Below are positions 1 through 10,984 of a stretch of DNA of 64,000 nt, piece by piece. The position numbers and the translations under genes are program-made. The stretch comes from Cycas panzhihuaensis (Eukaryota > Cycadophyta), in NCBI GenBank assembly GCA_023213395.1, contig CM041465.1, forward strand, positions 174,103,741-174,167,740. The letters run 5' to 3'. How positions within the stretch are numbered: the stretch's first letter is position 1; each line of letters opens with the position of its first letter. The notes under the pieces are model-generated. The model was not told where the DNA came from and made no database searches. It was given only the letters and a program-made list of their open reading frames with translations.

Positions 1-464
1 GGCCACACCCATCTCGACGTGAGCTCCTATGGTGCAAAGATGGCAAACTTGGTTCAGAGGGATCAAGGACTAGGCACACATCAGACAATCAGTGGAGGCG
101 ATATTATTAGACCTCCTCATTCTAGCAGACTCATACAGAGGAGTGAGGTGGGATAATGATGACAAGGCAGGAGGAGTGGGAGGTGGTCCTAGAGATAGAG
201 ATGAAGATGATGGAGGCAACGAGGTAGGCCCATCGGGAGTGACAGGTGGTGAGGCAGGTCCATCAGGGACCACAAGAGGTAAGGCAGGGCCTTCGGGAGT
301 TGCGGGGTGACAAACAAGTCCCTTAGGAGTTGTAAGAGGAGGTAGGCTACCCCACACACCAGTTCAGAGACTAAGGGTGGTAGGTAGAGCTCAGGCCCTG
401 ACAACGACAGTAGTAGTAGCGACAGAGAGGGGAGTAGATGGCCCAGTAGGCCAAGCGGTAGGAG
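1..464 (+). pseudogene. Antisense PMD-type gene of outer Tat element, middle part (linker), cut by Copia insertion
   Basis: This stretch aligns with about 20440-20880 of the inner Tat element, the end of the PMD exon and its linker. A readable stretch (92-310) gives a conserved sequence around VRWDNDDKAGG, then an acidic run (RDRDEDD) and several imperfect Gly-Pro-Ser-Gly repeats (GPSG about every 11-13 residues). The PMD core itself would lie left of the window. The reading frame is broken (stop at 308-310). The gene is on the strand opposite to gag-pol. It is cut at 464/465 by the Copia element and resumes at 8094. PMD (plant mobile domain) proteins are known both as host nuclear proteins and as passengers in plant transposons; the role in this element is inferred, not shown. 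Confidence 0.65.
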
Positions 465-469
465 AGGTG
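465..469. repeat. Target-site duplication AGGTG, left copy of Copia-1
   Basis: AGGTG directly precedes the 5' LTR and recurs at 8089-8093 directly after the 3' LTR. A 5-bp duplication is the normal length for Copia integrases. It fixes both element ends. Confidence 0.9.
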
Positions 470-767
470 TAAAAAGGGTTAATTACATAAGGTCATTACA
501 TTAGTTGATTATTTCGAAAAAGGGTCTTAAGCGAACTTTAAATTAGATCACTTAAGTGAAATGCACTTTCATGTGCATTATGTGTAATTTCATTTCACCT
601 AACTTTAATGCTCCCTCTCTTAATATAAAAGTAAAATATTAATGGAGGAGATTCATTCTTACCTCCCTATTTTGTGAGAGCTACTTTCTTTCTCTCAAGT
701 CTCTCTTGCTCCCATGTTTGCCTTTGTGTTTAGTGCATAGAGATGGAGGATAGATCCACTCTTTTCA
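470..767 (+). repeat. Copia-1 5' LTR
   Basis: 298 bp. The ends are the inverted repeat TGAAAAG/CTTTTCA, although here the first TG has become TA. A TATA-like tract (TTAATATAAAAG) lies near 620-632. The 3' copy is 7791-8088. Confidence 0.93.
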
Positions 768-769
768 TG

Positions 770-781
770 TGGTATCAGAGC
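770..781 (+). other. Copia-1 primer-binding site (initiator-Met tRNA type)
   Basis: TGGTATCAGAGC lies two bases after the LTR end. This is the standard plant Copia minus-strand primer site, complementary to the 3' end of initiator methionine tRNA. Confidence 0.9.
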
Positions 782-968
782 TTGCTTCCTTCATATTCCT
801 CATTTGCACTTATAATGGAGCCATCACTTCCTTCTCCTCACAATCCATGTGGTGAAGGAGATTGTGAAAGTGAATTTAGAAATATTTTCAAGTTATTATG
901 ATAGTATATTTTGTATTGTTTGCTTTTCCTTTCTCTTTTGCATGTTTGGAAGCATAATACAAGGAGTT

Positions 969-1020
969 GTAAGGCCCAAGGATTCCAATCCTTTGTAAGG
1001 CCCAAGGTTTCCAATCCTTT
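969..1020 (+). repeat. 26-bp tandem duplication in Copia-1 leader
   Basis: Two adjacent 26-bp units (969-994 and 995-1020), each beginning GTAAGGCCCAAGG and ending CCAATCCTTT, differ at one base. Confidence 0.85.
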
Positions 1021-2522
1021 GTTGGCCATTCATGCTATCTCATTCTTCATTTTCTTTCTCCTCTTTTTGTCCATTTAACAAGGGGAAATGCTGCCGAAAA
1101 TTTTCCAGCATTTAGAAGAATGATTGTAAGGGGAGGTTTTAGCCATTTTTAAAAAGAATTTCTAGCCATTTAAAATATCCATCATTCACCTTGCCCATAT
1201 TGGGATCCTGGTGAACAAAAAAATGATGGAAATTTCATATGGTCTCATGTGTTAATGAGATATTAGCAAGTTAAAATTTCTGCAGAAATACAATTTGATT
1301 GCTGAACTTCACAGGTCTGCAAAATCTTCTACAAATCTCCAATTAAAGTGATTCGAATTGTTAAACATGAGTCTCTAAGTCTACTGTCCAACACAAAACT
1401 GGCACCTAATTTGGATGTCGTATGAGGAAGTTATTGTTGTTTTAGTGAACAACGGTTATTTGTAGTAAGAATTCTAGAAAAATATAATTTCCTAACTTTG
1501 TAGGCATGTCAAAAACTTCCTGGAACTCATTTGGACCTGATTCCACTTCCTGAAGATGAAGCTCTGAGTCTAGTTTGTAACACAAAAATCGGCACTCCAT
1601 TTCGACATCGTGGGAGAAAGTTATTATTGATTTAGTGAAGACTACTTTTTTTTATATTAACAAAAAAATAAAAAAAAAGATGAAGAAAATTTCTTCCTTC
1701 TTTTTATAAGGCTTAAAAGCCCATTGTAAAAGTGAGAAAAAACACCTAGATCAGAGCAATATCTGGTGTCCTCACTTACTTATTAGCATTACATTTCAAT
1801 ACTCTAAAGACACTTCAAGCAAGCACTCTAAAAGCACTCCAAGCAAGCATTCTATTTTCAGTTAAATGTACATTTGATGCAATTCGATAATCTTTTCACT
1901 CTTCCTAAAAGGAACGCATCACGTACGTTATTTTTCGCCATCTTCTACCTGTTCACACACTCACCAAAGTTGAGATACCTTGGTTGGTAGAATATCATGC
2001 CATAAAGGAGGTGTGGGTTTCAAGTTGGGACTAGACTAAACTAAAATATTAGTGAGGTTTGGTTAGCCATACCATCATGCCTCAATTAGGGATCATTCTG
2101 ATAACCAACCGGGAAAACTAAAACTTTAATACAAGATTAAAATATACCCAATCCAATATCTGTCATAGCCATGGGTATTCATGTACCACTCTTTAGAGGA
2201 GGTATATAGCTGCTCATTGATGAACTGGGTGAGGATTGGGAGTACTGAACTCGTTGTGACTTGGATTTCATCACCAAGCACAATTGCGGGTATCGCAGGT
2301 GAAGGCCAACTTAATTGTACTAGAAGCCTAGACATCCCTTCAACAACCTCAACTACATATTGGACACAAGTTAGAGGTTATTGGGTTGATTACACATCCT
2401 ACATTTGAGTTTCAAGTTATGTAAACCCAATGATGTCAGCTTCTATATTGGCTTACAATCTTGTATATTGATCACTTACTTATTTGTAAAAAGTGATCCA
2501 TAGTGTAATCATAATCATTGTG

Positions 2523-2642
2523 CTTCTCATATTTCTGCTGCATCAGGTTAATATTTGCCACAAGTATTAGTGGCCAATTTTTATCATAGTACTTCTCATA
2601 TTCCTGCTGCATCAGGTTAATATTTGTCACAAGTGTTGGTGA
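2523..2642 (+). repeat. Tandem duplication (69-bp period) upstream of Copia-1 gag
   Basis: A unit starting CTTCTCATATT and containing CTGCTGCATCAGG recurs 69 bp later (2523 and 2592). About 50 bp align with a few mismatches. Confidence 0.8.
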
Positions 2643-2805
2643 CTTTTCTTTAAGTTACTCCCTTCATCTTTGAGCAACCATTCTTACTTCTTCTTCCTTC
2701 TGCTACACTATTTCATTACATTTCCCATTTGTAAATAGTGATTGGTCATTTATTGTCATCACTTTTATAGTCCCTTGTTCATTTCTTCCCTTCTAAAAAG
2801 ACATC

Positions 2806-3705
2806 ATGTCTTCACAGTTCAAGCAAAATGTGAACTACATTCTTAAAGGGAAAGAAAATTGGCACATGTAGTTCATTGGTGTCAGAAATACTGTAAAGTA
2901 TAAAGGTCTATGGAGAGATCACTTACAACCTACACCACCTATTGCAGCTACAACTACCACAATTACTTTAGCAGGAGGTGCTCCAACTGTTCCCACTGAA
3001 GCTATAGCTAAACGCCAATGGGAACTTAATGATGATAAAATCCGTGAAGGGATATTTCTTGTCACTGATTATTTTCTATATAATCTTATTAATGAAGATG
3101 TACATGATACAGCATGGAAAGTTCTTGAAGTTCTTAAGAAGAACTTTGACACTAAATCAGACTTAGAATTTGTTCACTTAGTGCTGAAGATGAACAAATT
3201 GAAAATGCAAAAAGGACATACAAGTGAGATAATCAATCTCCTTCGTTCAATCAAGTAAGCCATTAATAAAGATTTTAAAACTCAATGCATTACATGGGCT
3301 TTCTTGATTCAGTCATGTCTCCATATCCTAGATTATAAAAATCTATTAGGAAGTCTTCAATCTAGTGGCACTTTGAAGATACTAAACTTTGAGGATCTTG
3401 CTGATAAGTTCATTGAATTTGATAAGACCTTTGATACCAACTTTGCCACTACATCAGATCCAGTTGATGCTGCTTTTGAAGTGGAAGAAGATATTTGTTA
3501 CACTAAAAATCAAGGTTAATACTCTCGTAGAGGTGGTAATTCCCGTGGAAGAAGAAGAGGTAGACAATAAGGACAATGTCGTCTTACTCAACAAGCTCCT
3601 CAATTCTAACAAAAACAGTCTCAAGGCCAAGGCCAAAATAATCAACTTGGACCTAGATCCGATGTCGAGACAATCCAACCATTGATACTTGGGAAATCAA
3701 ACAAT
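2806..3705 (+). pseudogene. Copia-1 gag (capsid region, UBN2-like)
   Basis: The ATG at 2806 opens a frame starting MSSQFKQNVNYIL with the usual gag start context (KGKENWHM) and downstream EDVHDTAWKVLEVLKKNFD and FEDLADKFIEFDKTF. This is the helical capsid of plant Copia gag, which packages the element RNA. The frame has stops at 2869-2871, near 3256 and at 3517-3519, then an Arg/Gly-rich nucleocapsid stretch (RRGGNSRGRRRGR). A shift to the pol frame lies between about 3680 and 3705. The stops are TAG and TAA, each one transition from CAG, CAA or similar. It is not translatable as it stands. Confidence 0.85.
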
Positions 3706-3706
3706 C

Positions 3707-5330
3707 ATGTGCCAAAGGTGTAATAGAAAAGAACATTATGCCAAAAATTACAGAATTGCCATCAACAAACTACCAAGTTATCAATAGTGCTATGGTGCAC
3801 ATAATGTTGATAATACTTCTTTTGAAGATGCTTTTGGTGGAACGTAATTTTCTCATGCACACCTTCAAAGAATTGGGAACACTTCATCAAATGTTGTTGA
3901 TAGATCCACTAAGTATATTAAGGTTCATTGTGGCTATGCTTATTCGCTTTTGCCTTCACCACTTGGAGTTGCAAATAGTGCTACCTCAAATACTTCATCG
4001 TGGATCATGGATACTGGAGCAACATAACACATGACTTGTCATTGCCAGTTCTTTCAAGATTTTGACTCTGAAGTTCCTGGTGTTATACACATGGCTGACA
4101 AATCATCTTAGCCAGTCGAAGGACTTGGAACTGTTTGCCTGAAACTCCCAGGCCTTCCAGATTTTACACTTGTTGATGTTTTATATATTCCTACTCTAAA
4201 GCAGAATCTGCTCTCCCTATCCACCCTTGTCTCTCGTATATTTGATCTAAGTGTAACTGCAAACAATCAAACTCTCTACGTCATTCACCCTCCTTCAAAT
4301 GCTGTGGTTATGAGTGGAATTCTTGATGACAAACTTTTTTGCCTAACTGACTCACCATCCTCTGAAGCCAGCTATGTTGATGATGAATTTGCTTTTACCA
4401 CAACCCTGACTCCTCAAAAGTTGTCCCAAGCAGCTCTATAGCATGCTCGTATGGTCCATATCAAAATTGATCGTTTAAGAGAACTACAAGACACTCTTCC
4501 TAGTTTACCTAAGTTCCCCTCTAAGCCCTTTAAATGTGAAGCATGTATTATTGCTAAATCTCAAAGACAACCCTTTCCTCGTAGTCAGTGGAAATCTAGC
4601 TAACCTTTGCAGCTTGTACACTCAGATATATGTGGTCCTATACCCATCCCTTCTCTCAAACAGAAGTGGTACTATATTACTTTCATTGATGATTTTACCA
4701 AGAAAGTATGGGTCGCTTTTCTTGCAAAGAAAGATAAAGCTTTTTCTATGTTTCAAGCTCTCAAGGCCCACGAGGAAAATGAATCTGGATTCAAGATCAA
4801 AATACTCAGGACTTACAATGGTGGCGAGTACACATCCAATGAGTTTGAATCGTACCTACGTCAACATGGAATCAAACATCAAACCATTATTATAGGTACA
4901 CCCCAGCAAAATGGAGTTGCTGAGCATATGAATAGGACCATCATGAATATGGCTCACGCTATGATGGTATATAAGAATGGCCCTGTCTATCTTTGGGCTG
5001 AGGTTATATGGACTGCTGTGTATTGCATCAACACTGTTAGTCCCTCCAAGCTCAGCCTCTCTCCACATGAAATGTGATATGGACAAACCCCCTCTATCCC
5101 CCACTTCAAAATTTTTGGCTCTACTTATTATGCTCATATTCTAGAGGAACATAGAAATAAGCTCCAAGATAGAGCCATGAAATGCATCTTTGTCGGATAC
5201 CCTATGAACAAAAAGGGATATAAGGTTTTCATACCTTCACAGCGTAAAATCATAATCACTAGAGATGTTATCTTTACGGAGACTGAAGATCAATTACTCA
5301 GACTTGACTCCAAGATGCCTTCATACTGAT
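3707..5330 (+). pseudogene. Copia-1 pol, first half: zinc knuckle, protease, integrase
   Basis: One frame runs through this stretch. The zinc knuckle at 3710-3753 has C-x2-C-x4-H but Tyr in place of the last Cys. The aspartic protease motif is MDTGA (Asp at 4010-4012). The integrase zinc domain has His at 4442 and 4457 and Cys at 4535 and 4544; the Trp before the first His is now TAG (4439-4441). In the integrase core the first Asp (HSDICGP, 4625-4627) and the Glu (NGVAEHMN, 4922-4924) are kept, but the middle Asp is Tyr (RTYNGGEY, 4814-4816). In-frame stops lie at 4025, about 4109, 4439, 4601, 5075 and about 5327. The middle-Asp change would abolish strand transfer. Confidence 0.92.
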
Positions 5331-5392
5331 TTAATGATGTTACTGAATTTCATGTCCAGATTCTAAAATTTAGGGGGGGAGATGCTGAACGG

Positions 5393-7327
5393 TTGCTTAA
5401 AATCTTGGAATCTGATAATAGAGCCTCGGAGGATACAAGCTGTGACTCCAAGCCAATGTATACACATCCAGCACCATCATTTGTGAACAACCAAGTTGAC
5501 AAAGGCAAAGCCATAGTAGAAGGATCATCTTCTCCAGCATCTGTGGCTGGCCCATTTTCTCCAGCATTGTCAACTTCCTCCGTGCCAAATATTTCACATG
5601 ATCCTTTTCAAGATCAAAACGAAGATCAAGAGGTTGTGGAAATAAAAACATCATTCCCAACTCGAGGTTTTCGTGAAGCCTACCAACTACATAAGGGCAT
5701 GCAACCAGATGAGGTAGGCAAAACTGGCACTAGAAGTGTCCATAAAGCAAGGATACATGAATCACTTTCCATTGAGATTGAACCAGCAGAACTGCATCTT
5801 GCTCTTAATGAAGAGCCCCTAACGTACCAAGAAGCTTTAAAGCATGTAGCTTGGAGAAATGCCATGAACAAAGAGTACCAATCTCTTATTAAGAACGATA
5901 CATGGGAGCTTGTTGATCTACCACTTGGAAGAAAGGTAGTTCAAAATAAATGGGTGTTCAAAAACAAGTATAGATTAGATAGCACCCTAGAAAAATACAA
6001 GGCGAGGTTGGTAGCAAAAGGATTCATATAAAGAGAAGGCATTGACTACACTAAAATCTTTGCTACTACAACCAAATGGCCTACAATAAGAACTCTTATA
6101 GCCTTGGCTACTCAACAGGGTTGGAAAATCCACCAACTCGATGTTAAGACTGCATTTCTTAATGGGGACCTTAAAGAAGAAATTTACATGGCTCAACTAG
6201 AAGGATACGAGATTGACGATCATGAGCATAAAGTTTGCAGTCTCAAAAAGTCCTTGTACGGCCTAAAGCAAGCCCCTCGTGCTTGGTTTGCCAAGTTGTC
6301 TGAAAGAATGAGGCAACTTGGATATGAGGTTTGTGACTATCAAGATATTGATGCAACATTATTCATCAAGCGCCAAAATGATAAAGTCACTTACCTCTTA
6401 ATCTTTGTGGATGACATGCTCATAACGGGGAATAGTGAACAGGTAATTAGCCAGCTGAAGAAGGACCTTGCTAAAACTTTTGAATTGTCTGACCTCGGGT
6501 TGATGAAATATTACCTGGGAATTGAAGTAACTCAAAAGGATGGCAAAATCTTTCTCTCCCAAGAAAAATATATCAACAATCTTCTGACAAAGTTTCAGTT
6601 AGATGGTGCTCGACCAGTGGATATACCTATGGAGCCTACTATTAAACTCTCAGTTGATGGTGATAATAGGGAGGCAGACGCAACACTCTACATGCAACTT
6701 GTAGGTAGTCTCATCTATACTACCAACACAAGGCTAGATATTGTACACTCTGTTGGCATTCTTGCAAGATTCATGACAAATCCTAAGCAGAATCATTGGC
6801 AAGCTGCAATACGAGTGTTGAGGTACCTAAAGACAACTAGCAAATATGGTATGTTGTATGAACCTGATGCATAATTTAAACTTTATGCATACACAGACTC
6901 AGACTTTGCCGGGGATAAAGACACAGGAAGATCTACGTTTGGGTATGTAATATTTCTTGGAACAACACCAATATCATGGAGATCCAAATGGCAGAAGATA
7001 GTTGCAGACTCAACTACCAAAGCTGAGTACATTGTTGCTTCTGAGATGAACAAAGAGGTGATATATCTTAGAAAATTGTTGAATACATTAAATGCCACCC
7101 AAACAAGTTCTACTAGCTTACATGTAGATAATCACTCTACAATCCAGATGGCTAAAAATCATGTATTTCATGATCGTACCAAACATATAAGTACAAAAGT
7201 CCACAGGATTAGAGAACTAGTTCATGATGGCACAATTCAACTAGAGTACTGCCCCACAACAAATCAAGTGGCTGATAACTTCACCAAACCACTGAAGAGG
7301 GTAAAGTTTGAACAGTTCCGAAAGTAA
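5393..7327 (+). pseudogene. Copia-1 pol, second half: reverse transcriptase and RNase H
   Basis: This is the same frame as the integrase half. The RT begins near 5810 (LTYQEALKH), followed by KWVFKNKY, DVKTAFLNGDLKEEIYM, LYGLKQAPRAW and the active site FVDD (Asp codons 6410-6415), then YYLGIEV. RNase H follows from 6880 (YTDSDFAGDK, KAEYIVAS, HVDNHSTI) and ends VADNFTKPL. The stretch before the RT is a variable Ser/Pro-rich linker between integrase and RT. Stops are only at 6029-6031 and 6872-6874 before the natural end at 7325-7327. The RT catalytic residues are intact, so this was recently functional compared with the other elements here. Confidence 0.94.
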
Positions 7328-7790
7328 CTCGGCCTTAGGGCCTCCATCTATGACTGATTGAAGGAGATAATAATAAGACCATCATACTCTGTCTCATTCG
7401 TAAAAACTCCTTGTAGGCGCAGAAGGACAAAAGCAAGTCTCTGCTCTATCCCATTCGTGAAAACCCCATGTGGGCGTGAAAGGATAAGGGTTGTATTATT
7501 TTGGAAAATCGGAACCTGTGAAAACCTGAAAGGGAATGGGGGATGACGAAATGGTACAAGGAGACTTAGTAGATTTTAGTTACAAAATTCATTGTACTGA
7601 TTGGTTATCTAGCTACATTTAAAGAGCTGCCTGAGCTAGGTTAGTAGATTAGAAAATTTGTGGGTTTTCTTTCCCATGAGGGTTTCCCACAAAAGTGTCA
7701 TAGTAGTTTGCTTTGTAAGAGGCTCAAATGAAGACCTCATAGGATAGAATAAAATATGAAGAAATGACCTTCTACCATTAAGGGGGAGAT
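7328..7790 (+). other. Copia-1 3' untranslated region and polypurine tract
   Basis: This is the non-coding tail after pol. A block with CATTCGTRAAAAC and TGTRGGCG is present twice (from 7395 and from 7452, 57-bp period). The polypurine tract AAGGGGGAGAT (7780-7790) touches the 3' LTR and would prime plus-strand synthesis. Confidence 0.75.
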
Positions 7791-8088
7791 TGAAAAGGGT
7801 TAATGACATAGGGTCATTACATTAGTTGATTATTTCGAAAAAGGGTCTTAAGTGAACTTTAAATTAGATCACTTAAGTGAAATACACTTTCATGTGCATT
7901 ATATGTAATTTCATTTCACCTAACTCTAATGCTTCCTCTCTTAATATAAAAGTAAAAGCTCAATGGAGGAGATTCATTTTTACCTCCCTATTTTGTGAGA
8001 GCTAGTTTCTTTCTCTCAAGTCTCTCTTGCTCCCATGTTTGCCTTTGTGTTTAGTGCATGGAGATGAAGGATAGATCCACTCTTTTCA
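7791..8088 (+). repeat. Copia-1 3' LTR
   Basis: 298 bp, from TGAAAAG to CTTTTCA, the same length as the 5' copy (470-767). Most of the roughly 15 differences are transitions. It is followed by the AGGTG duplication at 8089-8093. Confidence 0.93.
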
Positions 8089-8093
8089 AGGTG
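8089..8093. repeat. Target-site duplication AGGTG, right copy of Copia-1
   Basis: Identical to 465-469. Joining the flanks at this site makes 1-464 and 8094 onward collinear with the inner Tat PMD gene. Confidence 0.9.
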
Positions 8094-8890
8094 GTACCCA
8101 AGGAGGAGGAGGTACCAGCTACCGAGGGTGGTCCCGAGGAGGAGGTGGTCATCCAAGTTGAGGAGTCGGTCGTCCCAAGAGGTAAGACACTACCTTTTCA
8201 TGCCATCTTTTGACCACTAGGTATTTAGATGGCTTGTTTTGATTTGGTTTTAGGATTTGATATACAGAAGTATAGACTAACGTGTGGTGTGTTTAACTTG
8301 GGAGGAGTAGCAAAGATAGGGAGGTTGATAGAGGCGGTAATCCGAGAGATATTCTCCAGGTCTACGTGGAGGGGTAACCTCTCATCCATGTTGAAGAGGA
8401 GCTACGATCATCGTGGACACACATAACGGCATTTGCCCTACTAATCAGGGCTAGGGACATATGGGTAGTAGAGTCCTAGGAGCACCATACAAGGGTGGGA
8501 TAGCTACAGGGGGAGCTAGACAGGACTCGCACAGAGAGAGGCGCCTTACGTGGTCAAGTCTAGGTGCTAGAGGCTCAATGTGGAGGAGCAGGTAAAGATG
8601 CATAAAGACGCATACAGATAGTTATGCTGGAGGAGAGGCTCAGAGGAGTAGAGGGATCGTATCCAGGCGTGATATGATCAATTGGTGGATTAGATGGCAG
8701 CGGGCCCGTCACAGAGCAAGACCTAGATACACACAACGGTGACAACCTTGAGGAGGCCTCAAGATGAGGGGAGTGAGGTTGGGAGCTCATAGAGGCACAG
8801 GAGGAGCCTAGGAGGCATGTGGTCTCCTAGGGAGAGACCGCACTGGCTAGGAGATGATAACCCTTGAGCACAGGAGTGCCAAAGAGCAGG
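8094..8890 (+). pseudogene. Antisense PMD-type gene of outer Tat element, C-terminal part
   Basis: Continues 1-464 after the Copia insertion and aligns with about 20885-21731 of the inner element. The linker ends with an AG|GTAAG donor at 8182. A probable intron runs to an acceptor near 8303-8304. The next exon reads VAKIGRLIEAVIREIF, matching TAEIKRPVETMVREMF of the inner copy. The C-terminal coiled-coil region (about 8440-8800) is frame-broken but still aligns by nucleotide. The same exon-intron arrangement in both copies supports a real spliced gene in the ancestral element. Confidence 0.65.
8182..8304 (+). other. Probable intron of outer antisense PMD gene
   Basis: GTAAG donor at 8182 and a GGGAG acceptor at 8304. 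The equivalent position in the inner copy (20994-21104) also has GT and AG ends and keeps frame across the junction. The two intron sequences differ much more than the exons do. The splice sites are inferred only from sequence. Confidence 0.45.
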
Positions 8891-9664
8891 GTATTATTGG
8901 ATTTGATTGGGAAAGTACTCAACCTCCAAGGAGTCACCATATATTACCACATGATTGTACTCCTCCCTGCAAGGTTTCCAACTTCTCGTGGATGATGTAC
9001 TATATCCTTTTGTATGACATGATTCATTATATATATAGACGAGGGCCCATTGGCACCACACTTGATCTATGATGATGGTGTTATGCTAGTTTTGTGGTGT
9101 TACACTTGTTGGTTATATGTTTATATGTTTGTGTGTATGTAGACACAGGTACACATGTGTACAGGGGGCTATAGATCATGATGATTTAGTTGGTTGTTGT
9201 ATTGCTTTTGTTACTAGATCATATGGGCGATGCCTACACTTCCTTTTATGTAGGGCCATACTCATAGCGGGCACACACGACCACCATGAGCGTAGGTGAT
9301 AGGCATGTGTGAGGCTAGGAGATGGGGAGCTATACATATTCGTCAAAGGAGCATAGCAGGATATGCAAAGTAAGCATCAGTAGGAGAGAGAGAGTACGAG
9401 TACTGAAGCATGAAGCCCTAGTTGGAGTGCATTTCCAAACTTGGAAGTTACAGGAACCAACACGTCTAACAGGGAGGAAAGGTTTCCGTTGGGAGGGAAA
9501 CACAATATGTCATAGAAGAAAATGAAGAGATAAAAAAACCACCCTAAACCATCATTCCACCCATGGTTGGAGGGAATGAGGATGTGCTTAGGGTGGTAGT
9601 TTAGGCTCATTTTAGAGCGAGAAAGGGGAATCAATATGGCTGGCCTACTCTAGAGTAAAGACAG
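8891..9664. other. Spacer between antisense PMD gene and pol of outer element
   Basis: No gene seen. The stretch is homologous to 21732-22368 of the inner element (conserved GCACACACGACCACCATGAGYGTAG-like block and the region before the integrase end). It therefore belongs to the family, probably as the convergent 3' untranslated regions of pol and the PMD gene. Confidence 0.6.
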
Positions 9665-10938
9665 TCACATGTAGAATTTCTTAATAAACTTACCATTAAC
9701 ACCATTCTCAAATTCAAGGCCCTCTAAAGTTGCGATCCTATAGGCACCGTTATTGAGGCTCTCGAGAACGACGAAGGGGCCAACCCACTTAAGTCTGAAT
9801 TTAGATAAGTGATCATGGAGATATTCCAGCTTGAGGAAATGGTCTCTAGGGCGCAAAGGGCGGGAGCAAAGGCGTTTGTCATATGTCTTTTGCGCCCCAG
9901 CCTTAGAGGCAAGATTTGCTTGGTATGCGGCCAAGTGCTTCTCATCTAGGGCTTCAAGGTCTAGGAGATGGGCCAGATGGAAGGACTCATTGTCAACAAG
10001 ACCCCGAAGGGAAACCCACAAGGAAGGGATTTCCACTTTTAACTAGAGGACCACCTCGATTCATACCTGAGGAGAGCAGGGGTCATCCACAGAATCGCTG
10101 TCGGATAGATGTGCGATACGCTGATAGAGCAAAAGGGAGTTGAAGATGCCAATCTTTTTGAGATTAGGCAATGATTTTCTTCAGGATATTTATGAGAGTT
10201 TTGTTAAATAATTCTACTTGGCCGTTGGCCTCAGGGTAATAAGGAGAGGAGGTTTTGTGAGAAATCTTAAATTTCTCACAAAGTTCGTTCATTTCCTTAT
10301 TACAAAAGGAGGTTCCGTTTTCCGTAATCAAGATGTTAGGGGACCCCGAATCAACAAATAATATGCTAGTAGACAAAGGTAGCTATTATCTTGCTAGGAG
10401 TAGAGGATAGGGGGACTGTTTTGGCCCATTTAGTGAAGAATTCTATTATGGTCAAGATGAAATTGTGCTGCGATGAAGAAGGTGGGGTTATAGCCCCAAT
10501 GAGGTCTAATCCCCATTCTGAGAAGGGCCATGGTGAGATGACAGGGTGTAAAGCTTCAGAAGTCAAATGGGTGATGTTGGCATGCTCTTGACACCGACGA
10601 CATTATAGGGCATACACATGAGTGTCCTTGAAGAGGGATGGGCAATAATATCCCATGTGAAGGATCCTTTGGGCCATGGATTGACCCCCACAAATGTTGT
10701 TATGGTATTCATAAAGTATTTGGTCTGTCTCGTCGGGGATGATAAAGTGGAAAAGGATCCCATCGAGAGACCTCTTATACAATACCTTTCCCATGAGGAA
10801 ATACTGCCTGGTAGTAGCCCAAATACGTGACCTAACGTTGTCGCTCGCATCAGGATGATACTGCTAACTAGCGAGGTATCGTACAATGTCCCCATACCAC
10901 TCGCTATCGGCCAATGGATAGGGGGATGAATCATAAAT
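9665..10938 (-). pseudogene. Outer Tat element integrase
   Basis: Read from 10938 down. The zinc-binding domain is broken across frames (NTITTFVGVNPWPK and MGYYCPSLFKDTH). The core contains GLDLIGAI (first Asp) and ITENGTSFCNKEM, where the usual Asp is Glu (codon at 10320-10322). The third residue is in PEANGQVELFNKTL. The C-terminal domain (CSRPLRPRDHFLKLEYL, KWVGPFVVLESL) ends KKFYM with the stop at 9665. Several frameshifts separate the pieces. The inner element keeps Asp at the middle position, so the Glu is a private change. It would integrate cDNA in an active copy; here it is dead. Confidence 0.88.
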
Positions 10939-10984
10939 GGCTAAAATGGGCTCATTGGGCAAGGAATCGTCGACTGGAGCATTA

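Larger units (their letters stand above)
782..2805 (+). other. Copia-1 untranslated leader, about 2 kb, with internal duplications
   Basis: No coding frame is recognisable between the PBS and the gag start. The stretch holds several local duplications. One is an almost exact 26-bp tandem pair (969-1020). Another is an imperfect pair of about 110 bp around 1350-1460 and 1540-1640. A third is a short tandem CACTCYAAAGCACTYCAAGCAAG-like block near 1800-1855. The last is a 69-bp-period pair (2523-2642). The leader is long for a Copia element, so it may have gained foreign sequence. Confidence 0.6.
470..8088 (+). mobile_element. Copia-1: near-complete Ty1/Copia LTR retrotransposon
   Basis: The element is 7619 bp long with two 298-bp LTRs, a 5-bp TSD, a PBS of initiator-Met type, a long untranslated leader, gag, a pol frame in Copia order (protease, integrase, RT, RNase H) and a PPT. 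It lies in the antisense PMD gene of the outer Tat element. The LTRs differ at about 15 of 298 positions by my hand alignment, so it is the youngest-looking insertion in the window but not recent. From the zinc knuckle at about 3707 to the stop at 7325-7327 everything is in one frame, broken only by single stop codons. That is unlike the heavily decayed elements on the right side. The Copia lineage was not assigned. Confidence 0.95.

Noticed and set aside
2126-2408. Small open frames in the Copia-1 leader on both strands
   Set aside because: Short, overlapping each other on opposite strands, no motif, and in a region rich in duplications.
9377-9634. 85-codon minus-strand frame after outer integrase
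   Set aside because: It lies in the convergent spacer and has no motif; the inner element lacks a matching frame.
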